This document shows positions 41,143 through 53,198 of a stretch of 64,000 nt of DNA, in pieces. The notes beneath the pieces were generated by a model, which saw only the letters and a list, made by a program, of their open reading frames with translations, ran no database searches and had not been told where the DNA came from. A program made the translations under genes and the position numbers. Position 1 is the stretch's first letter. The number at the start of each line of letters is the position of its first letter. The stretch is from Tetradesmus obliquus. Lineage: Eukaryota; Chlorophyta; Chlorophyceae; Sphaeropleales; Scenedesmaceae. The stretch spans positions 4,154,001 through 4,218,000 of the forward strand of contig CP126193.1 of assembly GCA_030272155.1 (NCBI GenBank). Reading direction: 5' to 3'.

Positions 41143-42654
41143 TTTGGTGCCAAAAGCACTAGAAAGACGATGTGTTCAGCTACAGCATGCTGAGGAAGCA
41201 CTTGCCTGCCTGCAGGAATGCTGCTGTTGTGTGAGCCAATGATGCAGCCAAAGCGGTGTTCAGAGATGCAAATAGCATGCAGCTGATGTATACACTAGAG
41301 ATGGCTTGCCATACGTATTGTGTGCTACGTGTATCTTGCGAGTGTGTGTTGTGGGTATGGAAAGGCACAGCAGTATGCTGATGGGATTGGGTGTCTGTGA
41401 GGGTTGTGCCCGTCGTCAGCTTGCCTTTGCCCCATCTTGGATCAGGTGTTGTCCACGCTTGGTCATGCACTGTGCTTGCCTGTTGTACTGGCTGTCGGTG
41501 TCAATTCGTCTTGCTGTCTGTGCCTTTTGCTGCACTCTGCTGTCATGCATTGCTCTGTTTGCCACTGCACCGCGCTGTGCTGCCAGCAGCTATGCTACTT
41601 CAGTCCTGCAGCACAGCGCACGTGCATGCAACACGCGCCCCTGGCCTGCATAGCTTGCAGTTGGATCTTTGATCCATCTGTGTGCAGAGTCGTTGCGGCG
41701 CGAAATTAGGCAGAATGTGTCATTCGCTGGCAGGGACGTGTTATCTACTGTACTGTGCATAACAGCGTGGTACAGCAATCTCATTTGCAGCTGCAGGCTG
41801 CAGCACGCTCCAGTCAGCTGCTGTACACATACCTTGGATGGCGTCTTGACTGTTTGCCCAGTGCAGTCCTGATGTGCTTGCTGCTGTTGCCATGAGAGGA
41901 GCAGCACCCTGTTGACGTTGAGGTTACACAATAGATTACGCTCTCCTTGTTGTCGACGCCAGCACACAGCATACACTGTCTACGTGACAACAAGTTGCGC
42001 ACTTGGGATTGACAGGTGCAGGTGCGGCTGGCCCGGCACAACTGCCCGGCTTTGCTCCAACCTGTGGCAAGGTTTTTGTTATTTCGAGCGGCTTAATATG
42101 TTCTGCTGGCACATCACTTTGTGTCGGTAGAACAGGCACGTTATTCCCAGTTTGCTGGTATGTACACGGTGCATCGCAGGCCTCGTGATTGTGGAGCGGA
42201 GCATGCACACGTGTGGGGCAAGGGATGCGCTTCATGGGGTGTGATGCTTACTGCAGCGAGCTCTGCAGCCACACGTTATTTGAACTGGGCTTCTGTCTGC
42301 CAGTTTGTGTGCTGAACAGCCTTTGGAAGCTTCATGTTTTGTGGTCCCGCGGCTTATGAATATTTATTTGCTGTGAGGTGGCTGCTGTGCTTGTTTTCGT
42401 AATTGCTGGGCTAGCAGCTGCCCCTTGCTGCCCACGTCGCCCCGGCAGCAGCAGCAGCAGAGTTAGCAGAGGCACGGGAACTGAGCCCAACTTGAGGAGT
42501 AAGCTGGGATCTGGGAGTTACTCTTTGCTTTGGTGCAGTTTGCCAATCAGTGACTTGGGTGTATTTGCTGTTGCTTTTCTGTGATTGGGCACTGCAGGAG
42601 CCGGGCTTGCTGACACATCAGCAGCTGCAGAAAGTGTGAATGCAGGCCTTGGGG
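41143..42654 (+). repeat. 1512-bp tandem repeat, copy 2
   Basis: Directly abuts copy 1 in the same orientation. Substitutions are mostly transitions (for example ATATATAC/ATGTATAC, GTACCGGCCG/GTACTGGCTG). After it TTTGATGCC resembles the unit start TTTGGTGCC, a nine-base remnant or microhomology. Confidence 0.95.
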
Positions 42655-45343
42655 TTTGATGCCTTGTCTGATTGACCCCGTCCGTGATCAAGCTGTGCAT
42701 TTCCTTATCCCTTACTAAGCAGCAGCGCAGGCCGTCATACGCCCTGCATTGTGACAGGGGCAGCGGCTATGTGCTGTTGCAGGATACGCATGTGCCCACT
42801 ATCCACTTCCCCTGTGTGCTGCCTCTGCGGAAAGGTTATGTTTGATTTGCAGTGCGTGTATGAATTGCCAGCAACTTCACCTACTTCGAAAGAGGTGCAA
42901 CCTCAAAACACAGCCATCAGGGGTGTTGAGTACATTTGGTATGCTGGGACCATCACAAATGCACCGGTTGATTCAGAGTGTGGGAGGTTAACAAAGCCGC
43001 CGCCTCTGCAGGGCTGCCTGGCTCTTTGTGGGTGTGGTGCTCCTCAATGAGGGGCCGTTGCCAGGTCTGGTGCAGTGATTATGCATACACTCTGTACACG
43101 TACACAATCATGTATGTTGCACAACACGGGTTTCAGGGAGGGTCCTGACCACTTTTTCCGACCTGGCCCATGGTAGCTGCTTCATCACATGCCTGCATGC
43201 CGCCGCCCATGGTCCTTGCTGTGAGTGGTGCTCATCCACGCAAGAGTTGAGCTGCATAATTCCATCCATGCTGCTTCCTTCATCCATCGCGGCCTCGGCG
43301 CAATCAGGAATTGCGGCTGTTTTTATTGCCCTGCTTGACGCTGTGCCTCTTACATCAACATGTCCGCACCCTCAGCCATCATCCACATCTGCACCCCGCA
43401 CTTTTTCCACACCCATTACTGGCCTTTATGACTCTGACTTTTGTCATGCCGGCCACTGCACCTGCTTCACCTCCCTCATATCCACCATTGTCAGCTGCAG
43501 CATGCATATGCGCGCAGTAAACGACAGTCATGCCTAACACCCCTGCACCAGCTGCAAGGCTTATGTGATTGGCATGGGATGTTTGGAGGCATTGCTCTGA
43601 CCTGCAGCGAGTGCGGCTTTCAGCAAGCATGTGCAGCTGGCTCCTTGTGCAACCACCTGCAACTGTTGCACCATGACCGCTGGCTTGTGTTGCTGTGTTG
43701 ATATATGAAGGGAAAACTCTGTTGTGTGCACAATCACCACGTGGTGATTAGCATGCGAGCCAGGTGTTGCTCTCAGGCATGCAATCATACATGATATTTG
43801 CATAAGCGTGTCTAGTATTCATGATATGCATACTGTGTGTTGTGGTGACGCACACTTTGTGGCAGGGCACGGAGCGGAGCTGACTTGAATGGCTTCTGCA
43901 CAGCATACGCAATGTGCAGCTGTGTGTCTCAGCTGCATGCCAGCTGGTTACTGCCACATCCAGATCTGACTCTAAAGTCAGGTTATGTACGACTCTTTAT
44001 GTCAACGTCAACAAGACAGGCTAATGCTTCAGTTATATGTACCGCAATTGTAACATATTCGTCATCACTGTGTACCTGCACGTGGACCTTGCATTACACC
44101 CAGCCAGCAGTGGTGACGGTCTTCCGCTTGCACCCAGCAAGAAATACCAAACTTATGACGTGGCGACTTTGCAAGTACTGATCATGAGCATGGTCCCACT
44201 GACTCACACAGAGCACGGCGTAGGTAACGGCCTGTACATGTTGAACCGCACCACTAGCAATCGTGCAACCACCACTTCATCATCATCATCATGTTACCAT
44301 TCACCACCACTTGCCAGAACTGTCATATTACAAGAATCGTCACTGCGCCTCCAGCTTCACCTGAACACCTTGCTCTGTGCTGTGTTACAATCGAGCCCAG
44401 CACTGCCAATGTTCACCATCCAGCAACAAGGGGCCTGAACAAGCCTAGCTGCCTGCAGTGCAGCAACAGTACCTGACACTTACAAAATCTACTCAGCACA
44501 TGTGAGCAAACATGCAACAAAGCAATGGGGGAGATCACTTCCCAGCACATCCCGGAATGCCGCATTGACTGCAAAACATTGTTCGGGCCTGCAGACAGCC
44601 CGGCGCCTCACACCAGCACCAATACCACACCACAAAGGCACGCCTGTCATGCCAGGCCATTCCTACAACTACATCACAGCCATCAAGCAAACATGTTGTT
44701 GGCATTCTTCTGCTCAATTCATTGCTGTCATGCAGCACATGATGATCCGAAACATACACGTGACAAGACAGAGTGCGCATGGACACCGGACCCCTTTTCT
44801 GCAACGAACTCATAACGTGCCAGGACATGCCTGCAACCACTACAGGCGTGACAGCCGGTCTACACTGCCTGAAGTGCGACACCCGCTTCACAAGCCACTG
44901 TCGCCAGCACTGGAATTGCTTGCTGCCATGCAGTTCATGAATGCAGAATCTGTCAAGAATGACCTGCAACCCTGCCCACTCAACCCTGCACCATGACACT
45001 GGCTCAGCCTGTTGCAGCTGCGCTGCAGGGCCTTATAGGCCACCCAACAGCTGCAACTGCACCTTGACCTTGCTCCACTACAACAATTCCGTGAATGTAA
45101 CTGCCTTGCGGTGGTATGCGAGCTACGGCTGCGACTGCGTGTTGCAGCATCCCCACCGCAAGGGGAGCAGACTGGTCAGTGTTCCACGGGGACTGCCTTA
45201 CTCCAACTGGCAGCCACTGCAATGCACCTGCAATGGCAACGCGTGCCAAGCACCGCACGCTTAAACATCTGCTGCGTCTACACTGCTTTGCAGCTCCCTG
45301 AAGCAGCTGCCTGCAGCTGCTGAACTGCCCACTCCCCCGCGGT
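42655..45343. other. Intergenic, no supported gene
   Basis: Downstream of the tandem duplication and of the minus-strand RER1 stop. Frames are short; a CATCATCATCAT run lies at 44276-44291. The RER1 3' UTR should occupy the right end; minus-strand TGTAA motifs occur near 44328 and 44384. Confidence 0.45.
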
Positions 45344-46269
45344 CTAGTTTGCTGCTCCAGCCTCCTTCTTGCCACCCGGTGATGCGTACTTCTGCAAGGC
45401 AGCAGCCAGCAACAGTTCAGCAAACACTTTAGAACAGCAAAAGCACTCTAACTTTGATGTACCACCAATAATAAAGGTCGTTTGGCGACATTTGCAGGTG
45501 TCAACAGGCCCACAAAGCCCCTTTGGAGCCACGTGCAATCATGCTGCATGCATGCACGCATGCATGCAGTACATTGTGCAAGCAGCGTAAACTGTTCACA
45601 GCGCCACCACAGCACAGCAGCTCCACTGCACACAAACACAGTGACACACCTTTTTGCCTGTTGTAAATGGCAGGTACCGGTACTTGATCATGTGCTTGAT
45701 TTGCCGCTTCATTGTTACGGTGAACAGCAGCAGCCAATACAGCAGCAGGATGGGCCAGAACACTGGCACATCAAACATGGTGAAGAGGGTCATGGCCATG
45801 CCAATCCAAAGAGACTTGATGGATGACCACCTGCAGCAGCAGCGGCACAGGCAGAACAACAGCAGCTCAGGTGGTTGGTTGTTGGCTACCCTAGCTCCTG
45901 TCGCTGCTGTTGGTCACCATAGATATAAGCTCACCAGAACTTGAACTCTGGGAGGCGTCTTACAAACGGCTTGAACTCCTGGTCCGACTTCGTTGGCAGT
46001 TCAGGCCCTTCCTCTAGCTCTGGGTCTACTTGTGGCGTGATGAAGCCCAGCACCAGGTTCAGGTTGTATATCCCCAGCCCGTATGTTACTATGTAGAAGC
46101 CCCGCAGCATCCACACGCGCAGTGCATAAGCTATGAGCGATACTAGCCATGCCACCCAGCGTGGTGCCAGCAGAGGGGCTATCCGGTCTAGAAAAATCTG
46201 CGTTTGTTGATTGAACTTGAAAATCAACTGTGCCGCAGGCGAAGCAGCATCTTCTACAGGAGTGTCCAT
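45344..46269 (-). CDS. RER1: RER1 homologue, Golgi-to-ER retrieval receptor
   Basis: Membrane protein of the cis-Golgi that returns escaped ER membrane proteins in COPI vesicles. Exons 45935-46269, 45650-45830 and 45344-45391 join in frame to 187 residues; human and plant RER1 are about 195. Signatures: YNLNLVLGFITPQVDPE, LPEFKFW split across the first intron, FDVPVFWPILLLYW, and MKRQIKHMIKYRYLPF. Four hydrophobic segments are visible, as expected for the family's W topology. The C-terminus is lysine-containing (KYASPGGKKEAGAAN), in place of the animal RYRGKEDAGK-type tail. ATG 46269 gives the expected short acidic N-terminus (MDTPVEDAAS). Confidence 0.97.
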
Positions 46270-47700
46270 GCTGCTCCTCGTTCACCGAGTCAGTACTGCT
46301 GTATTTGGGTCAGTTGCGTCTGGTGCTGCATGTATGACTCAGTGCTGATTTGATGGAGCGACTTCCGTATGCATGTCATGCCTTTAAAATTGAGCTGAAC
46401 AGCAATAAGCTCCAGCAGGCATGCAGGTGGTGCTGCACTGTTCAGCAGTAACATGTCACAGTTTTTTGATATGCAAAAACCAGGTGTGCCGCCCCTACGA
46501 TTGTGCTCTTAGTTGTGTTCAAGAAAACGAGTCCGGAAAAAAAACTGCAGCCTTGCCTACATACTGCACCACAACAGCAACTGCACATCAACAGACGCAA
46601 GGTGCCTGAAGCCCCTGCAAGGCACAATTGGAGACTCAAACATAGCACCCTGCAATTTCTTAAGTCGGCAGGCTAGATATAATTTTGCCAAGGTTGCAAT
46701 TAAGCAGTGCCATGGCAGAGCCAGATGGCAGCTCAACAGTCAACCCAATGGCACGGATCTTGACCACCCTTGCACGGCAAAGTGAGCACACAGCATCAAC
46801 TTGCAACTGTACTGCTAGCGACGCTATGCTCCAGAATACTTCAAACATCCATCGCTGCACAGCAATGGTGTGGTGCTGGCCAAGTAGGGTAATGTGCTGG
46901 CCAAGTAGGGACAGTCCATCATGGATTATCCACACTGGCTGTGCTGTTGTGCCCCTGCAGCATGGGCATGCATAGATGGCGCAGTTGCCTGGCTGTTTGG
47001 CTTGGATCAAAGCAAGTATCAGTGGGCAGTAGAGCGCCATAATCAACAGCGAGAAGAGGTGAGTGCTTTGTGAAGAGAGCAAGGGGTCTGGCACAAGCAG
47101 CAAGTACAGACATACATGCCATGCAGTGCAGGAACACCAGATGGCAAACACTGCCTGCACTGTTTTGCAGCAACATTGCAGCCACAGCAGCCACAACACC
47201 ACCAGGTCCCTCAAGCACCTTGTATGAACAATACAGATGGTATGCAGTGCAACAGCAGGCACCACAGGGACTATCCCTTACACGCCTAATCCATGCTATC
47301 CTGCAACTGCTGCTTGCAGGAACTTGAGCTACGGCGGCAGGACCTGGAAGGTGCTGCAGCAGCCAGCTGCGATGATGACAGGCTGTAGCATGCCACAGAA
47401 GCAATGTATGCATTAAGCAGCTTTTCTTGCAAGGCGCTGTGTGCCAATGGGAGTTGCTGTGCGCCCTGCTGCATGTGCCTTCGTCAAAGTGAAGCAGCTT
47501 CAAAAAGCTCGGCACAACTGGCACATCCTAGCTTGGCACCTGGTGGCATCGGTCCCGCTGCTACTCCTTGATGCACTAAGTGCAGCAGATGAGGGCATGT
47601 ACAGCTGCAGCCATTCAGCAGACTGAAGTCACTCTGCTTGCAGCGCATCACCCTGCTTGCAGAAGCAAGCGCTGCTTGGATTGACGAGCACCCATGCACA
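46270..47700. other. Intergenic: RER1 promoter and 3' flank of the small membrane gene
   Basis: The minus-strand frame over 46660-47265 (201 codons) contains a hydrophobic stretch but no start context, exon pairing or similarity. A 21-base unit GTGCTGGCCAAGTAGGGTAAT is present twice in tandem at about 46872-46911, the second copy diverging at its end. Confidence 0.45.
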
Positions 47701-48677
47701 TCACAGGTCCTTCTCTGTCACCTTCATGTTGTTTTTGGCAAGTGCTGAGTAGCAGCGCTTGCTAATCAGTATGAAGTGCCGTGGGTTCAGTGGTGTCATG
47801 TTCTTGAAGTCGTCCTGCGGAGCACCGCAGCACAGCACGACCAGCTTCACCTCATAACTTCTGCTTTATTATATGAATGTGGCTTGGATCACAGCAAGTT
47901 GATGCTGGTACAGTGATCTGCATATGAACATACATACATTGATTCCCCTATCAGTGCGCTGAACAAACGTGTAAGTGCTAGAGTGCCAGCAGTGGCATGG
48001 AGGGCTGGTAAAATGCCTTCATTACTTTGCAGCTGCACAGCTACACTGACTTGCACCATGTATCAGTGCTGGTGGCCTTGAACCATACCTGGTATGAGAC
48101 GAACATAAACAGGGGTATCACCACTGCTATGCTGGCCATCTGCAAGGCATAGCAAGCAAATTCACCACAGGCCAGCTGTAGTGAGTAACAACTCCCTGGA
48201 CATTTAGTTGCATGAAACTGCAGGCCTGTCCTACCAAAGCACCAAAGTAGCGCGTGCTGCCTGTGTTACGCGTATTTTTACTTCAATCACATGTTGCCGG
48301 CACATGCTTTATCATGTAGAAAAGCAGCAAGTGTGCAAGTAGTGCTGCCTGCAACAATCTCATGGTTTGGCAGCTGACGCAGCTGACAATGGTATGCCAG
48401 ACAGCGACTGCTCCAGGACTACTCACTGCAAGCGGAGGAAACAGGATAACGAGGAACGGGTAGTGCCTCAAGTGATCCTGCACCCAATGAAGGGCAAGGT
48501 ACAGTCCTCCAAGCACTGAAGCCCTGCGGCACCATCATGTTGTAACTCAGAGTCTTGAGCGAGTCCAAGCTATGCCTGATGTCATATATATGTAGCTTAC
48601 GCCATCAACACTGCACAAGCTGCCTGTGGTGTTGGCCTGCGTCTTCTGTTGCCCAGCAAGCCATTGTCTCCAGCCAT
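47701..48677 (-). CDS. Small membrane protein, 112 residues, unknown function
   Basis: Assembled from four short exons: 48601-48677, 48427-48523, 48089-48139 and 47701-47814. Donors are GTAAGC, GTGAGT and GTATGG, and phases match at every junction (339 bases, 113 codons). Most exons are too short to stand out as open frames. The N-terminus is basic (LLGNRRRRPTPQ). Helix 1 spans about residues 19-39 (VLMAASVLGGLYLALHW). A second hydrophobic block at 48-74 (YPFLVILFPPLAMAS, then IAVVIPLFMFVSY) may be one long helix or a hairpin. The C-terminal tail DDFKNMTPLNPRHFILISKR is soluble and ends KVTEKDL. I do not recognise the family. The exon chemistry makes the gene real; localisation is open. Confidence 0.72.
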
Positions 48678-49243
48678 GCTGCCTGCTGATGTCAGCTAGT
48701 AAGGCTGGCTATTTCACAATGGCACACTGTGCAACACGGGCCAATATGATTGCAACCCTTTACAGCATGATTTGGATAGAGTTCTGATACAAACACGCAA
48801 AAGCAAGAGTGGGTGCGTGTCAAGGAGCAGCAGTACAGGGGCCAACAAAAAGGAGCTGCTGTGCTGACGTTAAAGAGACCAATCTCATCCACAAGCCGAC
48901 CTACACATGTTCAGCGACGGTCTAGTTGACAACTGGCTCGTGGGAGTTAACCACGCACGTGTGCAAAAGCCCTTGTCACTGTTGCGCGAGTGCCGCGCTC
49001 GGGGAGCGTGCTGTAGTCACCCAATTGCAGCCCAGCCGATCAAACCGCTGATGCACTTTACTGTGTAACCTGGCTTACTGCAACAGAGGTCGATCCTGCA
49101 GTTTCCGCGGGGGCGCTTTTTGTGTGGGCTGCTGCTGCTGCCTCCTGCTGCTGCTGGTGCTGCTACTACTACAGTGCCATCGCTGTCCAGAAGCCAGCTA
49201 GCACAACACATCACACAGCAGCAACCACACCGGCAGTGCAGCG
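48678..49243. promoter_or_regulatory. Divergent promoter region, small membrane gene (-) and WD40 gene (+)
   Basis: A 566-base head-to-head gap. No exon is supported; a minus-strand 66-codon frame from a GTG at 48892 has no ATG start in frame. The regulatory role is inferred from geometry. Confidence 0.45.
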
Positions 49244-52235
49244 ATGGATCCAGATCTTGAGATGTTCGTGCGGATACCACCGCAGCACCTGCAGCTGCAG
49301 CACACTGCAGAGCTAGAGGATGCCTGCACCTGCATGGCACTCTCTGCAGACGCGCAGCTGCTGGCGGCCGGCAGCTGTGAGCCCAGCATAGCAGTGTTTG
49401 ACCTGCAGCTGGCGCTGCTGCGTACCCTGTCTGGCCACGATGGCGGCACCAATGGACTGGCCTTTGCAGTTGGTGGCAGGCTGGTGTCCGCTGGCGAGGA
49501 TGGGCAGCTAGCTGTGTGGGACAGCAGCAGCGGCAACTGCCTGGCGCGCTTGGAGTGTGAGGGCGTGAATTTGGACAAGTAAGGGGTTGCTATGCTGTGC
49601 CGAGGGCGTGCACCAGCTGCAACTTGTGGCATTGTTTGCGCAACGACAGAATGCATTTGGGCAAATGGGCCCAATTCCGGCCGAAGGACTGAGGCACATT
49701 GCAGCAACACTGTAATCTCCAGGCATGCTAGATGTGTGCACTGATGAAATCCTGGTTTGACATCAGGGCTGGCGACCAGCTCAGCATAAACTCAACCTGA
49801 CCTGAAGGCTGCTTCAACGTGCGCTGCAGGACACCAGATGGCCACAGCGTGTCCCATGTCCGCACAAACGCAGCTGGCACACTGGCAGCGTGTGCAGCGG
49901 GCAGGACGCTGCATGTGATCGATGTGTCAGGGGATGACTTTGAGTCAAACAGGTGCTTTTGCAAGCGCTTGTGCTGCAGGGCAGCACACTGCTGCAGGCT
50001 ACATTAGCACATCCAGCAGTGCACTCCATGCAATTTGCTGTATGTGTCACAAGCAAATTAATGTACGCAGCCAAGAACATCAAGAGAACCAGCGACAAAT
50101 GTATGAGGCTTGGAGCTGGCAGCAGCAGCAGCAGCCGCTGTGCACTGGTAGGGACAGCAGCCACGCTGCAGTGCGTACTAAGTGTGTTTTCCTCTCACAT
50201 GTTGTGCCGTGCAGGCGCGTGTTCCCGCCAGTGACTGGTGGTGTGATAGAGGACGTCAAGTTCGTTGGCAACAGCACAGTGCTTGTGGCCTACTACGGTG
50301 AGCAGGCCTCACCCTTACTTTAACTGACCTGATAGCTGCAGATCGCCAGGCCTCTTGTTTGCTGAACCAACCTGAAGACGGTATACAGTGCAATGAGTGT
50401 AAGCAGCAGCGTTGGACGAGGTGAGAGCATGTCGTAACAACAACAGCCGATGTATGTGCGGCTGCTGCGGCTGTGCAGGTGGCGTGTGTGTCTTCAGCAC
50501 AGAAGCAGGGGCCAATGGCATGGTGCTGGAGTATGGGGTAAGCTCATGCACAGGGTTGTGACGGACAGTCCCCGTGCAGCACGCAGCAGCAGCAGGCACA
50601 GCTGCATGATCGGCAGGGGCTTGCTGCAGCTAAAGGGGTGCGGGATGTGCACGCCTTGCTTGTGCCAAGCCGCTTCTGTAGCAGGGCTGCCGGCGGCAGG
50701 CGATGCAGTGGCATGGTTCACCAGCTTGATGTCCTTTTTGTGAGTGAGGCAAACAGCAGTTGCTGAAAGCTCAATGTGTGCAGCTGCTGGCTGCTGCATA
50801 CTGTGCTGCAGACCAACGTGCTGGCAGTGGCAGCCACGCCAAAGCTGGACTATGTGGTGGGTGGCTGCATGGACTCCTGTGTGCACATCTGGAAGTTTGA
50901 GAAGCCTGAGGTGAAGCAGGCTGGCGCTGAGGGCAGCACAGAAGCAGCAGGTGAAGCAGAAGAAGAGGAGGAGGGCACAAAGCTGAGTGAGTACTCATGT
51001 GGCGGCTACATGACCAAGGTGGGAGAGCCGGCGTACGTGGGCAGCAGCACATGTTGGCAGTGGCAGGCGTGGCTGCATAAACACCCAAAGGCACAGTAGC
51101 AAGAGCTTCTGCATGCAGCTGTAAGCAGGAGTGGTGCAAGTCGCAATTGCTGCACAGCAGAGGAGATAGGTCGTCTTCTTACATGGCTCTGTGTCTGTGT
51201 TGCCTCTTTCTGCATGCACCTTGGCGGTTACGTATGCTACGTATGTTGCTGTGTGTGCCCCATGCGGACATTGAAAGCAGCTTCAAGCAAACAAATTACA
51301 TGTGCACCTGCAGGTCAATGCAGTCGACTTCAACCAGGCAGGCACCCAGATGGCATCACTGGGTGGCACCCAGAATACTGTGTGGGACTTCACAGGCACT
51401 GACGGCCCAGGCGGCAGTGTGCCAGTGGTGGCGCTGGGACACACCAAAAACTGCACGTGCCAGGTATTTTATGGGGGGCGCAGGACTGTGCTCGTATGCT
51501 AACAGTAGTGGTGGTGCTTGTATTCTGCTGGTTGACTGCGCGCACTGGGCGTGTTCGTCATGTTCCTGCAAGTGCATGGCGCACTGCTGCTACGCTGCTC
51601 AAGTCCTTGCTTGCTGCCATGCCGTGTGTGCTGCAGGCATGGCAGCCGCTGCCTGGCTCTGAGCTGCTGGTCACTGCAGGCAAGGACGGGCGGGTGCTGG
51701 TGTATGACACAACGCTGTTTGCAGACCCGGATGAAGAAGGCATGCCCAAGTTCTCCGCACCCATAGCAGTTGCGCCAGAGCCGCAGCCTGACGAGGCGAC
51801 TGCGGTGGTGTGGAGCGCAGCGGGCGATGCACGCACCATCTACGTAGCCCATGCATCAGGTGAGGTTGTTTTCTTTACTGCGGGACTGCGTGTCATGCAG
51901 CAGCTGGTGCGTATTTTTATGCTTGGCAGCTTTTAGTGTGCTGGAACCTGGCCAGCGCAGCAGCAAACTGGTGCACCTGACGTGCTTGCTGGAGTTGCTG
52001 AATGCAACGGTGCTGCGGTGCCTGCCAGGATCGTGCAGCATCTATGTGGTGAAGGCCACGTGCTCCAGCATGCAAAGAGGGCTGGCTGTGCATCTGTTCC
52101 AAGGAGCATAATGGCAGGTTGAACGCACGCTGATGTTGGTGCACTGGCTTTTGACTGTTGCTGCTTGCAGGCACAGTACGATGCTGGCGTTTACCTGCAG
52201 CAGAACAGCCGCAGAAGCAGCAACAGGAGGCCTGA
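49244..52235 (+). CDS. WD40-repeat protein, seven-bladed-propeller type
   Basis: Exons 49244-49578, 49830-49952, 50215-50297, 50479-50537, 50812-51018, 51314-51463, 51637-51859 and 52171-52235 join in frame to 414 residues. Successive blades are visible: CTCMALSADAQLLAAG, LSGHDGGTNGLAFA...GQLAVWDSSSG, VSHVRTNAAGTLAACAAG, VEDVKF-like GGVIEDVKFVGNSTVLVAY, DYVVGGCMDSCVHIWKFE, VNAVDFNQAGTQMASLGG...NTVWDFTG, LLVTAGKDGRVLVYD and VAHASGTVRCWRL. An acidic insert (EAEEEEEGTK) sits in blade 5. The last exon is chosen because GTVRCWRL closes the propeller; reading on past 51859 would end without it. Binding partner unknown. A scaffold role is the family norm. Confidence 0.92.
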
Positions 52236-53198
52236 CCCGTGAACAAACCCACAGATACTTGACGTCTCCTTGTTGCAACCTGCAGGGTTTGGGGTGCAGT
52301 TTTCTGGTCCCAAGCCCCACAGCTGACACGTGGGAAAAAGTAGTAGTGACGTTTAAATGGATGTAACAGTTCTGTGGCTTTAAACTTATTGCCAGCTGCC
52401 TGACCGACGTGGCCGGTTGACGCGATCGCTGGGAGGACAGCAACAACTCTCAACGGCCCTGTGAACCAAATGCTTCGCTTGCATAGCATTTCAAGATTAC
52501 GTGGAGGTGCTTTGAGCCCTTGCATCTGCACATAAAAGAACTTGGACTGCCGGGCATCAGACAGGTGCGAAACGTGGCTTTGAGCTGTTCAGGCCATAAC
52601 TCAGCACTTGAGTCCTGCTAGTGGTATGATTGTCGTCGTAGCCAGCCTTTGAGCAGCGCTTATGAACCCAGTCGCGTTTCAGCAGCACAGCCTGGCGAAA
52701 GCAACGTCTTTACTGCCCGCTGACATTGCGTGCAGAACAGCTTGCATGGCGTACCAGGATGGTGTTCAGACGGCTTTGATATGTAATCAGCTGAAATTAA
52801 TGCGTGATCAGCGCTGCACATCAACTCCTTGTCTGTGTTTTGCCTACTGCAGGTGCCACACGCCTGTGTGCAGAGCAACAGGCAGGTGCTTCCTGCAGAA
52901 GTCTGAGAGACCTGCCATCAATGAAACATTTCTGCAGAGGAATGCATTTGGACATGCATATTACATAACACATGCTTTCCACGTTTATGCTTAGTGCGCA
53001 CCATACCTGCCTGAAGCTTGATTTGTTCGTGCATGAAGATGCAGGAGTGTGTGTATGTGTTCATCATCAACTGCTCAAATGCGCATGGTGTGCTGTATGT
53101 GCCAGAATTGGATGAGAATGTGTTGTTGTTGTCAATTCAAGAGCTTGACCTGCTGCTGCTGCTGCTCTTGTTCCTTCTCAGGCACGACAAGCACCAGC
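52236..53198 (+). other. Intergenic between WD40 gene and TPR-like gene
   Basis: WD40-gene 3' UTR followed by the TPR-like gene promoter. A CTGCTGCTGCTG run lies at 53151-53164. No coding frame is supported. Confidence 0.5.
52362..52366 (+). terminator. Candidate TGTAA poly(A) signal, WD40 gene
   Basis: TGTAA 127 bases after the WD40 stop, the best placed of the candidate signals in this window. Confidence 0.45.

Noticed and set aside
39631..42654. Transposon or LTR pair
   Set aside because: Copies are directly adjacent with no internal region, no enzyme genes, no terminal inverted repeats and no target duplication.
46660..47265. 201-codon minus-strand frame with a membrane-like stretch
   Set aside because: No ATG context, no partner exons in phase, no recognisable motif; it lies in the 3' flank of the small membrane gene.
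51859..51936. WD40 gene continuing past 51859 to a stop at 51936
   Set aside because: The GTGAGG donor at 51860 and an in-phase final exon at 52171 give GTVRCWRL, which completes the propeller blade; read-through does not.
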